Assembly (NCBI GenBank): GCA_024234075.1
Contig: JACKOV010000005.1
Coordinates: forward strand, 124,001-188,000
Direction of reading: 5' to 3'
Origin: Nevskiaceae bacterium
GTDB lineage: Bacteria > Pseudomonadota > Gammaproteobacteria > Steroidobacterales > Steroidobacteraceae
Length of the DNA: 64,000 nucleotides
A program made the translations under genes and the position numbers. Under the pieces are notes generated by a model. The model searched no databases. It saw only the letters and a list, made by a program, of their open reading frames with translations, and had not been told where the DNA came from. Numbering within the stretch: the first letter of the stretch is position 1; every line of letters begins with the position of its first letter. This document shows, piece by piece, positions 45,813 to 54,950 of the stretch.

Positions 45813-46955
45813 ATGGCCGCAACTGCCTCATCCGTCGAAGCCGTTACCCGCGACAGCGCGACTGCGACTGCGACCGCGACCGTGGCAGCCGCTCCGGTCA
45901 CGCCGGCGGTGCCGAGCCGCAAGGCCTTGCTGCTGGCGTTCGAACGGTCGGGCTATCTGCGTCCGTTTCTCGCCCTGGCGCTCGACATCGGCGTGTTCGG
46001 TTTCGGCCTCGCGCTGGTGCTGATGGACTCGGCCTTGTGGCTGAAGCTGGTGGGCAGCGTGCTGGTCACGGCCGGCATCGTGCGCCTGTTCCTGATCGGC
46101 CACGATGCCTGCCATGGCTCGTTCTTCAAGAGTCCGTTGTTGAACGACATCTTCGGCCGCATCGCGTTCCTGCCGTCGATGACGGCGTTCAGTCTCTGGG
46201 ATGTCGGCCACAACGTCGCGCACCATGGCTTCAACAACCTCAAGGGCCGGGATCAAGTCTGGGCGCCGCTCTCGAAAGAGGAATTCGACGCACTGCCGAA
46301 GTATCGCCAGCGGCTGGAGCGCATCTATCGCGGCGGTGCGGGCTGGGGGCTCTATTACTTCGTCGAGCTGTGGTGGAAGAAGCTCTACTTCGCGACCAAG
46401 CGCCAGATCGGCTCGACTCGCGCCAAGTACAAATGGGACAGCGTGCTGGTCACGGTCGGCATGGCGGGCTGGGTCGCGCTGATCGGCCTGGTCGCCTACG
46501 AAACGCAGCAGAATTTCTGGTTGCTGCTGTCGCTTGGACTGCTGATCCCGTTTGCGCTCTGGAACGTGATCATGGGCTTCGTGGTGTTCGTGCACCACAC
46601 CCATCCGAATATCGCCTGGTTCGTCAAGCGGCAGGAGTGGCAGCGCTATCGGGCCTACCTCACGGCCACGGTGCATGTGCGCTTTCCTTTCGGCCTCGAT
46701 CGGCTGCTGCACAACATCATGGAGCACAACGCCCATCACCTGAACCCGCGCATCCCGATGTACACCCTGCGCGCGGCGCAGCGTGCACTGACCGAGCGGT
46801 TCTCAGGCGACTTCAACGTCTACAAGCTGGACTGGCGCAGCTACATGGACCTCGTCCGCCGCTGCAAGCTCTACGATTTCGCCAACCATGCCTGGCTCGA
46901 TTTCCGTGGCCAGGTGACGGCGCGCGTCCAGCTGGTCGTGCCTGCCGTCGGCTGA
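45813..46955 (+). CDS. Membrane fatty acid desaturase
   Basis: 380 residues. Three His boxes of acyl-lipid desaturases: HDACHGS (about 94-100), HNVAHHG (about 129-135) and EHNAHHLNP (about 303-311); about four membrane helices (FLALALDIGVFGFGLALVL, LVGSVLVTAGIVRLFLIG, VTVGMAGWVALIGLVAY, LLLSLGLLIPFALWNVIMG). Closest in layout to delta-12/omega-6-type DesA desaturases; regiospecificity is inferred. ATG 45813 is used; in-frame codons upstream are non-conserved. A short AT-rich stretch (45750-45790) probably holds its promoter. Confidence 0.9.
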   Translation: MAATASSVEAVTRDSATATATATVAAAPVTPAVPSRKALLLAFERSGYLRPFLALALDIGVFGFGLALVLMDSALWLKLVGSVLVTAGIVRLFLIGHDACHGSFFKSPLLNDIFGRIAFLPSMTAFSLWDVGHNVAHHGFNNLKGRDQVWAPLSKEEFDALPKYRQRLERIYRGGAGWGLYYFVELWWKKLYFATKRQIGSTRAKYKWDSVLVTVGMAGWVALIGLVAYETQQNFWLLLSLGLLIPFALWNVIMGFVVFVHHTHPNIAWFVKRQEWQRYRAYLTATVHVRFPFGLDRLLHNIMEHNAHHLNPRIPMYTLRAAQRALTERFSGDFNVYKLDWRSYMDLVRRCKLYDFANHAWLDFRGQVTARVQLVVPAVG

Positions 46956-46987
46956 GCGAGCGCCTGCTCTGCAGCGCCGGGCCTCGT

Positions 46988-48484
46988 TCAGCCGTTGCGC
47001 CGCAGCCAGTCGAGCAGCGCGTCGTGGGCGCGCTGCGCGCCGCGGGCGGACGGGTGGTTGATGATCGCCACGATCACGTAGCGGCGGCCGCTGTCGGCGA
47101 TCAGGTAGCCGGCGATCGCGCGGACGTCGTTCAGCATCCCGGTCTTGACGTGCGCCGCACCGCTGGCAGCACGGCGTGTCCGGGTCGTGCCGTCGACCCC
47201 CATGATCGGCAGCGACGACATCAGTTCGGGCATCAGCGGGCTGCCCCAGGCATCCACCAGCATGGCGGCGAGATGGGCGGGGGCGATGCGTTCGCTGCGC
47301 GACAGGCCGGAGCCGTTGTCGAGCACGAGTTCGGGCATCGGCTGGCCGCGGCCGGCGAGAAAAGTCCGCACCGCCTGGGCGGCGCGTGCGGTGTTCGCCG
47401 GGCGGCCGCCCGATTCGGCGCCGATGGTCAGGAACAACTGCCGCGCCATCACGTTGTTGCTGAACTTGTTGATGTCGCGGATCACCTCGGCCAGCGGTCG
47501 CGATTCGCGCCAGGCGATCAGCCGCGCGCTGGATGGCAGCGTGCCTTCGCGGATCCGGCCGGTCCAGCTGCCGCCGCTGTTTTCCCAGAGCGCGCGAAAC
47601 ACGGCGGCGAAGTACAGGGTCGGCTCGAGTGCGTTGACGTGCCAGCTGCGCGTGCCGCAGCTCAGCGGGTAGCTGCCGCGGAACACCGGCGCCAGTGGAT
47701 CCGAGACATTGCCGCGCAAGGTCGCGCGCCAGTCGCCACAGGAACCGTTGCTGCCGGGTACGGTGGGCGCGAGCTTCATGCCCGCAAGCTGCGGTGTCGC
47801 CACGACATACGCCACGCCGGTCTGCGGGTCGGGAACGAACTCGAAGCTCAGTGCCTTGAAGTTCACCAGCAGCGCGTCGGGGCCGGCGTTGTAGGCGCGA
47901 TCGCCGGCGCCGTCGAAATCTTCGGGATCGTGGGCCATCGGCTCGAAGGCGCTGCGATCGAGCACCACATCGCCGCGGATCTCGCGCAGGCCCATCGCGC
48001 GGATGCGTTGTACCAGCAGCCACAGATTCTCGATGACCAGCGTCGGGTCGCCGCTGCCGCGGAACACCAATTGCCCGTTCAGGACGCCGTCGGCGATCGG
48101 GCCGATGGCATGAGCTTCGGTGCGCCAGGTGTAGGCCGGGCCGAGCAGGTTCAGTGCTGCCCAGGTGGTCACCAGCTTCATGGTCGAGGCTGGACTCATC
48201 GTCTGTGCGGCGTTTTCGGCGAGCGCTACACCACCGGGATCCAGCGGACGGATCACGACGGCCGAGCGGTCTGCAGGAATGCCGGCGTCGCGCAGCGCGG
48301 TCGCATAGGTCGGCGGCGGCGCGGATGAGCGCAGCGCCGAGGATTGCGGCGATGCGGCGGCAGCGGGGCCGGTGGAGGTCGGCACTTGGGCCGGCAGCGA
48401 TGTGGCCGCGAAGGGTGTCAGGCAGGCCGCCGCGACGATCGACGGCAGCCGGCGGGTGGTCGAGCGTGTGGATCGGGTCGTCAT
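46988..48484 (-). CDS. dacB: D-alanyl-D-alanine carboxypeptidase/endopeptidase, PBP4 (class C)
   Basis: Periplasmic peptidoglycan DD-peptidase. 498 residues. Signal peptide (LPSIVAAACLTPFAATSLPA), SxxK in SPASTMKLVTTWAALNLLG, a long domain II/III insertion, SxN in KFSNNVMARQLFL, and KTG in HVKTGMLNDVRAIAGYL. ATG 48484 with GGCGGG upstream; an in-frame ATG at 48529 is less likely. It precedes nothing on its strand within 30 bp and ends near the convergent desaturase. Confidence 0.93.
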   Translation of the reverse strand: MTTRSTRSTTRRLPSIVAAACLTPFAATSLPAQVPTSTGPAAAASPQSSALRSSAPPPTYATALRDAGIPADRSAVVIRPLDPGGVALAENAAQTMSPASTMKLVTTWAALNLLGPAYTWRTEAHAIGPIADGVLNGQLVFRGSGDPTLVIENLWLLVQRIRAMGLREIRGDVVLDRSAFEPMAHDPEDFDGAGDRAYNAGPDALLVNFKALSFEFVPDPQTGVAYVVATPQLAGMKLAPTVPGSNGSCGDWRATLRGNVSDPLAPVFRGSYPLSCGTRSWHVNALEPTLYFAAVFRALWENSGGSWTGRIREGTLPSSARLIAWRESRPLAEVIRDINKFSNNVMARQLFLTIGAESGGRPANTARAAQAVRTFLAGRGQPMPELVLDNGSGLSRSERIAPAHLAAMLVDAWGSPLMPELMSSLPIMGVDGTTRTRRAASGAAHVKTGMLNDVRAIAGYLIADSGRRYVIVAIINHPSARGAQRAHDALLDWLRRNG

Positions 48485-48558
48485 CCCGCCAGTGTCGATG
48501 GGCCGCTGTCGTGAGGCAAGCCACTGCATCGAGCGGCATCGGGAGGCGGGCTATGCGT

Positions 48559-49989
48559 TCATGCAGGCGATCGATCCCGAAGCAGGTCGCGCAGCAACCT
48601 GAAGTCCTGCAGTCGCAGGCTGCCCGAGAGCAGCAGCGCCGCGGCGATCGTTCCGGCGGCCGTTGCGGCCAGCGCCGGCAGCGGCAGCGGGGGGAGCAGC
48701 GTGCAGGCCCATGCCGCCAAGGCGGCGGCGAGCAGCGGTCGCAGCAGGATCGCGATGGTCGGTCCCTGATGCTGCTGTCGGCGCAGCAGGACCCACAATC
48801 CCGCGACCAGTGCCAGATCGCTGGCGAGCATCGCGACCGCGAGACCGGTTGAGCCGGCCAGCGCACTGGCCGGCAGGGCGAGCAGCACGAAGGCCAGCAG
48901 CATCGCGGTGCGCATGTGCGCCGCCCGGGCTTCGGCACCGAGCGCCTGGCAGTGGATCGACAGCAGCGCAATGCTGGCGCGCAGCACGATGTCGATGGCC
49001 AGCACCCGCAACACCGGTACCGCCTCCGGTACGGGCAGATCCCAGACGAGCTGCACCAGCTGCGGTGCGAGCACGGCGAGCATCGCGGCCAGCGCTGCGG
49101 TCGACAGCAGCACGATGCGCAGGCAGCGCGTGGCGAGTTCCTGCAGTCGCGGTGCATCGTGCGCCAGCCGCGAGTACGCCGGGAATGCCGCAGACGCGAA
49201 GCTGCCGTACAGCATGGCGCAGGGCACGAGCAGGCGCTCGCCGGCGGCAAACACACCGGCGGCTGCCGTGCCGGCGATCGCGGTCAGCAGCAGCAGTCCA
49301 CCGCGTTGATAGAACGTGCTGATCAGCAGGGTCCAGAGGAACGGCAGGGCTGCGCGTACCGCAGTCCGGCTGGCGGCGGGTGTGGCCCGCGGCCAGGGAC
49401 CGGGCAGGTCACGCCGTGCCTGCCGGTGGGCGATCAGCAGCGCGATCAGGGCGGCGGCGGGCAAGGCGAGGCAGGCGACGTCGAAATCCAGGCCGGCGCC
49501 GGCCAGCGCCGCGAACACGGCCAGTGCCAGCCCGCGCTCGCCGAAGCCGAGCCAGGCGACCAACTGGAAGCGTTCGCCGGCCATCGATGGAGCGAGGTAC
49601 AGGTTGGTCAGACGGGTGAGCAGATGGCTGGAGGCGACCAGGGCGATCGCCATGGCGGCGGCGGGTGCGAGGGCCGAGACGGACCAGAGGGCCAGGACGA
49701 CGATGCCGCCGAGCACCGCGAGGCGCTGCGGTGGTGCGAGCGCAGCGAGCAAGGCCGCGGCGCGCGCAGGGTCGCGGGCCATCTCGCGGGTCGCGTAACT
49801 GGTCGCGCCGAGGCCGGCGAGTGTTGCGAGCAGCACGCCGAGCGCCATCGCGAACGAGTACACGCCGAGCGCCTCGAGGCCATAGCGTCGTGTCAGCAGC
49901 ACCACCATCGCCAGGTTGACGAGCTGGCCGGCCGCCTCGAGCGCACCGAGCAGCGCCGAGTTGCCGAGGATGCGACCCGTGGTGGTCAT
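48559..49989 (-). CDS. Wzx-type polysaccharide flippase (MOP superfamily)
   Basis: 476 residues with about 12-14 hydrophobic segments. The N-terminus (TGRILGNSALLGALEAAGQL, then VVLLTRRYGLEALGVYSFAM) is typical of O-antigen/capsule flippases. Last gene of the six-gene operon; its ATG (49989) overlaps the upstream stop by ATGA. It would move the lipid-linked product of the preceding genes across the inner membrane. Confidence 0.85.
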   Translation of the reverse strand: MTTTGRILGNSALLGALEAAGQLVNLAMVVLLTRRYGLEALGVYSFAMALGVLLATLAGLGATSYATREMARDPARAAALLAALAPPQRLAVLGGIVVLALWSVSALAPAAAMAIALVASSHLLTRLTNLYLAPSMAGERFQLVAWLGFGERGLALAVFAALAGAGLDFDVACLALPAAALIALLIAHRQARRDLPGPWPRATPAASRTAVRAALPFLWTLLISTFYQRGGLLLLTAIAGTAAAGVFAAGERLLVPCAMLYGSFASAAFPAYSRLAHDAPRLQELATRCLRIVLLSTAALAAMLAVLAPQLVQLVWDLPVPEAVPVLRVLAIDIVLRASIALLSIHCQALGAEARAAHMRTAMLLAFVLLALPASALAGSTGLAVAMLASDLALVAGLWVLLRRQQHQGPTIAILLRPLLAAALAAWACTLLPPLPLPALAATAAGTIAAALLLSGSLRLQDFRLLRDLLRDRSPA

Positions 49990-51263
49990 GGGGCCGGCGG
50001 TTCGAGTCGTGATTCGAACGCCTTGTACTTGCCGGAGGGGCCGCGCGGGATCGATGCGACGGTTGCCACCCGGGCGCGCAGTGCGCCGTCTTCCCGTGCG
50101 ACCCAGTCGAGCAAGGCGGGCTCGAGGCTGGCTTGCCAGTCCGGCCCCGGCACCACCTCGATCAGCAGCTCGTCGGCCGTGAGCTGCAGTACGCGATACT
50201 CGCTGACCGCGGTGCCGAGTCGGTCGAAGCGACCGAGCAGGCGCATCGGCGAGCGCCGCTCGCTGCCGATGGTCAGCAAGTCGTCGGCGCGACCGGCCGT
50301 GACATCCAGCAGCGGCAGGCTGCGGCCGCAGCTGCAGTCGCTCGCGAGCCAGGCGGCGCGATCGCGCAGGTTGTAGCGAATGAACGGCATCGCGAAATTG
50401 CCCAGCACGGTGACCACGAGATCCCCCGTGCCTTCGCCGGGTCCGAGCGGCCTGCCGTCGGCAGCCAGCACCTCCACCACCGCACAATCGATCGCGACGT
50501 GATAACCGCCGCGCCGTTCGCATTGCCAGGCGATGTTGTCGGTCTCGAAGCTGCCGAATACGTCGATCGGTTCGGTGCCGAAGCTGTCGTGCAGCAGCTT
50601 GCGGCAGTCCGGCGCCAGCAGCTCGCTGTCGGTGTACAGCAATCGCGGTGCTGGCAGGGCATGGGCCTGGGTCCGCAGGGCCAGCGGGCGCAGCGACGAG
50701 CCATACCCTTGCACGACATCCGGGCGCAGCCTGCGCCAGGCGGCTTCGATTTCACTCGTCGGGGCGCCGACGTCGAGCTGGGTCTCGCGCAGCAGGCCGA
50801 GTCGCTGGAACGCCGGCCGCCGCGTGCTCGGGTTGGCTGTCAGGCGCAGCAACTGGTCGCCGAGGCGTCGTCCGGTCGAGAGGTAGGGGCGCAGGTACTG
50901 CGCTTTGCGCCACTGGTCGTGGGCGCGCGCGAAAAAGAACTCGAACGGTGTTCCCGAGGAGCCGGAAGTCTGGCAGCGAACCAGTTCGCTGCGGTCGGTG
51001 ATGCGCTCGTCGATGAACGCCTCGCTGCCGCGGCGTCGCATGGCCAGCTTGTCGATCACCGGCCAGCGACGCAGGTCGGCGGGTTCCCGCAATTGCGCCG
51101 GCTCGATGCCATGCTCGCGCCACTGGTCGCGGTAGGCCGGCACATGACGCCAGGCGTGTTCCAGCAGTGCCTGCAGACGCGCGAACTGGGCGGTGAGCAG
51201 TCGCTCGCGCGGTCGCCGCTCGTTGCGCAGCAGCTCGACCAGGAACGCGCTGCGCCGGATCAC
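49986..51263 (-). CDS. PaaK/CapK-type adenylate-forming protein, copy 2
   Basis: 425 residues. ANL-superfamily P-loop RCQTSGSSGTPFEFFFARAHDQW-type stretch (TSGSSGT near 98-104), acceptor YTDSELLAPDCRKLL, DVFGSFETDNIAWQC (aromatic-substrate-loop position), GDLVVTVLGNFAMPFIRYNL and a C-terminal SGKYKAF lysine. Such proteins in capsule loci (CapK) are thought to activate a carboxylate for transfer; substrate unknown. GTG 51263 gives a GTGA overlap with the acyltransferase gene. Confidence 0.82.
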   Translation of the reverse strand: MIRRSAFLVELLRNERRPRERLLTAQFARLQALLEHAWRHVPAYRDQWREHGIEPAQLREPADLRRWPVIDKLAMRRRGSEAFIDERITDRSELVRCQTSGSSGTPFEFFFARAHDQWRKAQYLRPYLSTGRRLGDQLLRLTANPSTRRPAFQRLGLLRETQLDVGAPTSEIEAAWRRLRPDVVQGYGSSLRPLALRTQAHALPAPRLLYTDSELLAPDCRKLLHDSFGTEPIDVFGSFETDNIAWQCERRGGYHVAIDCAVVEVLAADGRPLGPGEGTGDLVVTVLGNFAMPFIRYNLRDRAAWLASDCSCGRSLPLLDVTAGRADDLLTIGSERRSPMRLLGRFDRLGTAVSEYRVLQLTADELLIEVVPGPDWQASLEPALLDWVAREDGALRARVATVASIPRGPSGKYKAFESRLEPPAP

Positions 51264-52417
51264 GGTTCGCCGCTCCGATCGCGCAGGCGGCGAAACTTGC
51301 GCGCGAACCAGCGGCGGTGCAGCGCCAGCGTGCCGCGACGCCAGGTACGGCCGAAGCTCGTCGGGGCGCGGTAGAACAATCGTGGATGGGCCAGCTGGCA
51401 GCCGCGGCGCAGTTTCATCTCGACCATGCCGGGACCGAAATCCAGCCGCTGCAGTCCGAGTGCCGGTGCGTCGCGGGCCGGGCCATAGTAGGTCAGGTTG
51501 AAGTATGCGAGGTCCGGCAGCGGCCGGCTGCGATCGAGGCCGACCAGGGCGACGCAGCCGTGATGGCCGCGGCGCAGCAGCAGGGCCGCTCCCGTCGGTG
51601 CGTCGACCGGGCCCAGCAGGTAGACCTGCAAGTCGTCCCGCATCCGTGTGCCCAGCAGGGCGACGAAGTCTGCGGTCAGGCCGAGACTCTCGGCATTCTT
51701 GCGGTGATGATGCTGCTCGAGCAGCACGCCCACCGCCTGTGCCGGCACAGCGGACGATGGCAGCCGCTCGAGCCGGCCGCCGCTGGCTTCGAAGCGCCTG
51801 ATTTCGCGGCGTACCTCGCGTGCATGGCCGGGGTGGTGGGTCGCGAGCTGCCGGAAGTAGCCGTCGGCATCCGTCCAGTCGGTGGCGAGCCAGGTGGTCG
51901 GGCGCTCCAGCGTCCAGCCATAGCCGCGTTCTTCGAGTACCGCGGCGAGCAACGGGCAAGCCTGCGGCACGACCCGGGATATGCAGACGGCGGCCGACTC
52001 GCGCCGCGCTTCCGCCTCGATCGCGGCGCAGGTCTCGTGCAATACGGCGCGCAATGCCGCTGCGCTCTCCGGTGGCGCGCTGCCGTACAGCGTCGCGTCG
52101 TAACCGAGGTCCGGGCCGAGCAGCAGCACGGGTGCGGCCGAGCCGCCGAGGCGGCACATCAGGCCGGCGGCGCGGCCGTACAGCAGGCTGTCGAGTGGAC
52201 GAGCTGCCGTGGGGCTGCGGCGCAACGAGGCGGCCGCCGCGACACGGGCCTCGCCATCGGCATGCAGGAAGTAGCGACGCTCGGGCGCCAGCCGGTCGGC
52301 GGTCTCCATGGCGGCGAGCAGCCCGCGATCCAGCGCCACCGTGCTACCGCTGGCGCGGTCCCAGCTCGCGGCATCCAGCGCCGCGATCCGGGCCGCGACG
52401 CCGATGCCGGCGCTCAT
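51260..52417 (-). CDS. GNAT/FemAB-like acyltransferase
   Basis: 385 residues. C-terminal GNAT-like domain with HHRKNAESLGLTADFVALLG, GAALLLRRGHHGCVALVGLD and YFNLTYYGPARDAPALGLQR then FGPGMVEMKLRRGC, the arrangement of the BioF2-like/peptidogalycan-type acyltransferases. N-terminal half resembles a degenerate first GNAT fold. No signal peptide or membrane helix. It sits between two CapK-type genes, overlapping both by four bases, so it may transfer the acyl group they activate. Confidence 0.72.
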   Translation of the reverse strand: MSAGIGVAARIAALDAASWDRASGSTVALDRGLLAAMETADRLAPERRYFLHADGEARVAAAASLRRSPTAARPLDSLLYGRAAGLMCRLGGSAAPVLLLGPDLGYDATLYGSAPPESAAALRAVLHETCAAIEAEARRESAAVCISRVVPQACPLLAAVLEERGYGWTLERPTTWLATDWTDADGYFRQLATHHPGHAREVRREIRRFEASGGRLERLPSSAVPAQAVGVLLEQHHHRKNAESLGLTADFVALLGTRMRDDLQVYLLGPVDAPTGAALLLRRGHHGCVALVGLDRSRPLPDLAYFNLTYYGPARDAPALGLQRLDFGPGMVEMKLRRGCQLAHPRLFYRAPTSFGRTWRRGTLALHRRWFARKFRRLRDRSGEP

Positions 52418-53715
52418 CCTGCGCTCCGCTGGGCGGTATCGGCGGTGGCGAGCGGGGCACCGTCGCGGATTAGCAGGCGGTGCTTGCCGGCCGCGCTGCG
52501 CAGCAGGGTCGCGACCGCCTCGAAGCGCACCTGGCAGTCGGCACCCAATGCAGCCTGCAGGGCCTGTTGCAGTGCGGCGCCGGGAATCTCGGCCTCGTCC
52601 CGGCCGCTGCGACGGATGTAGCGCACCAGCAGTTCACCCGGTCGTGCCTGTAGCAACTGGTAGCGGGCGATCGCCGGATGGGTTTCGATCACGGTGCTGG
52701 CGACGTACGGCGAGATCCGTCGACCATCGGCCGATTCCAGGAACTCGACCACGCGGCCGCGCAGTTCAGTGAGGCTGGGTGCGGCGCGACCGCAGGCGCA
52801 GGCGGTGTCGTCGATCCGGCCGAAATCGCCGAGCGCGTAGCGCAGCAGCGGCATTGCCCGGTTGACCAGAGTCGTCAGCGCGAGCTCGGTGGGTTCTCCG
52901 GGCGCGCTGGCCGGCAGCGTTTCGACCCAGGTGGTCTCGAAGATCAGGTGCCGCCGGCCATGGGCGCATTCGGCGGCGACCTCCTTGAACTCGGTGCTGC
53001 CGTAGACATCGAATACGCGCCCCCCGAAGCCTGCTTCGAGACGCGCCCGGGTCGCGGTCGTCAGCCGCTCGGAGCTGGTGAACAGCCGCCGCACCTGTGG
53101 CGGTGCGAGACCGGCCTGTTCGCAGCGATCGAGGAATTCGACGTACCAGGACGGGTAGGCATACAGCGTGGTCGGTCGCCAGCGGCGTGCGAACGCGATC
53201 TGCTCATCGAAGGGGCGGTGTACCGAGAGGCGGGCCAGGGCCAGCGGCGAGGGCCAGTGCGGCCGCAGTCGCGGTGTGCCGGCGGCGGCATCCTGAGGTT
53301 CTTCGCCGACCACCAGTACGCGTTCCGGCAGGGCCAGGCCGCCGGTCAGCGAGCGCCGCCATTTGACCGGTCCCTTGAGCAGCGACCAGCTGCGTGGGCA
53401 GAAAAAGGTCTCGGTCGGTTGTCCGGTGCTGCCGGAGGTGCGCGAGACCCGGCAGTATCGCGGGTCGACGTCGTCGGCGTGCAGCGCGGTGCCGAGTCGT
53501 TGCACGTCGGCTTTGCGCAGCACCGGGAAGCGTTGCAGATCGGCAGCGCTGCGCAGACTGGCAGGGTCGATGCCGAGCGAACGGTAGAACGGTACCTTCC
53601 GCAAGGCGTGCTGCATGGTTTCGAGCAGGCGTTGCTGCTGGTAGTGGGCGATCCGGGTTGCGGGCCAGCGCTCCGAATGCAGCAGTCCCGCCAGCGACCA
53701 GAGCTCGGCGATCAT
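52414..53715 (-). CDS. PaaK/CapK-type adenylate-forming protein, copy 1
   Basis: 433 residues, paralogue of the 49986 product. RVSRTSGSTGQPTETFFCPR (P-loop near 92-100), RRLFTSSERLTTATRARLEA, FDVYGSTEFKEVAAECAHGR, ALTTLVNRAMPLLRYALGDF, and cysteines in DTACACGR. The N-terminal HYQQQRLLETMQHALRKVPF matches CapK proteins. No acyl-carrier gene lies nearby. ATGA overlaps at both ends place it firmly in the operon. Confidence 0.83.
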   Translation of the reverse strand: MIAELWSLAGLLHSERWPATRIAHYQQQRLLETMQHALRKVPFYRSLGIDPASLRSAADLQRFPVLRKADVQRLGTALHADDVDPRYCRVSRTSGSTGQPTETFFCPRSWSLLKGPVKWRRSLTGGLALPERVLVVGEEPQDAAAGTPRLRPHWPSPLALARLSVHRPFDEQIAFARRWRPTTLYAYPSWYVEFLDRCEQAGLAPPQVRRLFTSSERLTTATRARLEAGFGGRVFDVYGSTEFKEVAAECAHGRRHLIFETTWVETLPASAPGEPTELALTTLVNRAMPLLRYALGDFGRIDDTACACGRAAPSLTELRGRVVEFLESADGRRISPYVASTVIETHPAIARYQLLQARPGELLVRYIRRSGRDEAEIPGAALQQALQAALGADCQVRFEAVATLLRSAAGKHRLLIRDGAPLATADTAQRSAG

Positions 53716-54950
53716 CCACGCGCCTCGGCGAACAGCCGTGTGTAGCCGTCGGCGACGCGCTGCCAGTCGTGGTGCTCGCGGACGATCTCGCGGCTCGCCC
53801 GCCCCATGTCGCGACGCAAGCTCGGCGAGCTGGACAGGCTGTCGAGGCTGGCTGCGATTGCCCCGCTGTCATCGGTCGGCACGAGATAGCCGTTGACGCC
53901 GTGTTGCACCAGCTCCGGCGTGCCGCCGATCCGCGTCGCGATCACCGGCAGACCGCAGGACATCGCCTCGAGCAGGGCCATGCTGCAACTCTCCGAGCGA
54001 GACGGCAGGACGAACACATCGGCCCGCGCGTAGACGGCGGCGAGGTCGGTATTGTCGATGTGGCCGAGGAAGTTGACGCGCGCCTCGACGCCGCGCGCCT
54101 GGCCGGCGCGCCGCAATTCCTCGAGTTCGGGACCGGTGCCGACGACATCGACCACGACCTCGCGGCAGCGAGGGTCGGCGAGCGCCTCGATCAGCAGGTC
54201 GATCCCTTTGCGCCGGATCAGCCGCGCGACACATAGCGCGCGCAGTGCGGGGGTCGTGTCGACCGAAGGCGGTGCCGGGCGGAAAGCTGCGGCGTCGACA
54301 CCGTTGGCGATCACCAGGACCGGCTGCCGGGCGAAGGCGCGCTGCGCCAGTTCGCGCAGGCCGTCGCTGTTGGCGACGACGTGGGCGGCGCGCCGCAGGA
54401 TGCGCGCCGTGACCGGCTTCAGCAGGTTGTGCAGCCACGACAGCAGCCGATCCGTGGTGTAACCCGGCACGTCCGAGCCCCGCAGTGCCACCACATACGG
54501 CCGGCGCGTCAGCCACGACCACAGCGGGGCCAGCAGCCCGGTGGGCACGACGAAATAGAACAGGGCACAGTCGAACGGCGTGCCGCGGACGATCCGCGGC
54601 AGGCGCAGGGCTGCCATCAGCACGAAGATCAGTGCACCCGGCAGACCCATGTCGTGGACATTGCGGCGCAGGCAGCGCACTCGATGCACGGTGACGCCGT
54701 CCTCGACCCGTGTTGCCGGCTCATCGCCGTTGCTGGCGGTCAATACGGTGACGGAATGGCCCTGGGCCTGCAACGCGCGCGCCAGGCTGCGCGAGGCGAC
54801 TGCGGCGCCGCCGCCGACCGGCGGGTATTCGTAGTTGACCAGCAGCAGCGCCATGCGGCGGGCTGCCGCTGCGGGCACCGCGACCGCAGCAGGTGTCGCT
54901 TGCGGAGCCAACACCGCGGGCAACTGGGTGGGATCGCTGCCCAGTATCAC
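53712..54950 (-). CDS. Family-4 glycosyltransferase
   Basis: 412 residues, GT-B fold. N-terminal LLVNYEYPPVGGGAAVASRS nucleotide/acceptor loop, ADVFVLPSRSESCSMALLEA with the E-x7-E motif continuing MSCGLPVIATRIGG, and LRGSDVPGY. One hydrophobic segment (GALIFVLMAALRL). Start GTG 54950 chosen because it overlaps the Mur-ligase stop as GTGA; the domain proper starts near 54854. Sugar unknown. Confidence 0.87.
   Translation of the reverse strand: MILGSDPTQLPAVLAPQATPAAVAVPAAAARRMALLLVNYEYPPVGGGAAVASRSLARALQAQGHSVTVLTASNGDEPATRVEDGVTVHRVRCLRRNVHDMGLPGALIFVLMAALRLPRIVRGTPFDCALFYFVVPTGLLAPLWSWLTRRPYVVALRGSDVPGYTTDRLLSWLHNLLKPVTARILRRAAHVVANSDGLRELAQRAFARQPVLVIANGVDAAAFRPAPPSVDTTPALRALCVARLIRRKGIDLLIEALADPRCREVVVDVVGTGPELEELRRAGQARGVEARVNFLGHIDNTDLAAVYARADVFVLPSRSESCSMALLEAMSCGLPVIATRIGGTPELVQHGVNGYLVPTDDSGAIAASLDSLSSSPSLRRDMGRASREIVREHHDWQRVADGYTRLFAEARG

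Noticed and set aside
46803..49256. 817-codon minus-strand frame across dacB and the flippase
   Set aside because: Shadow of two well-supported genes in another frame; composition is Arg/Cys/Ser-rich and not protein-like.
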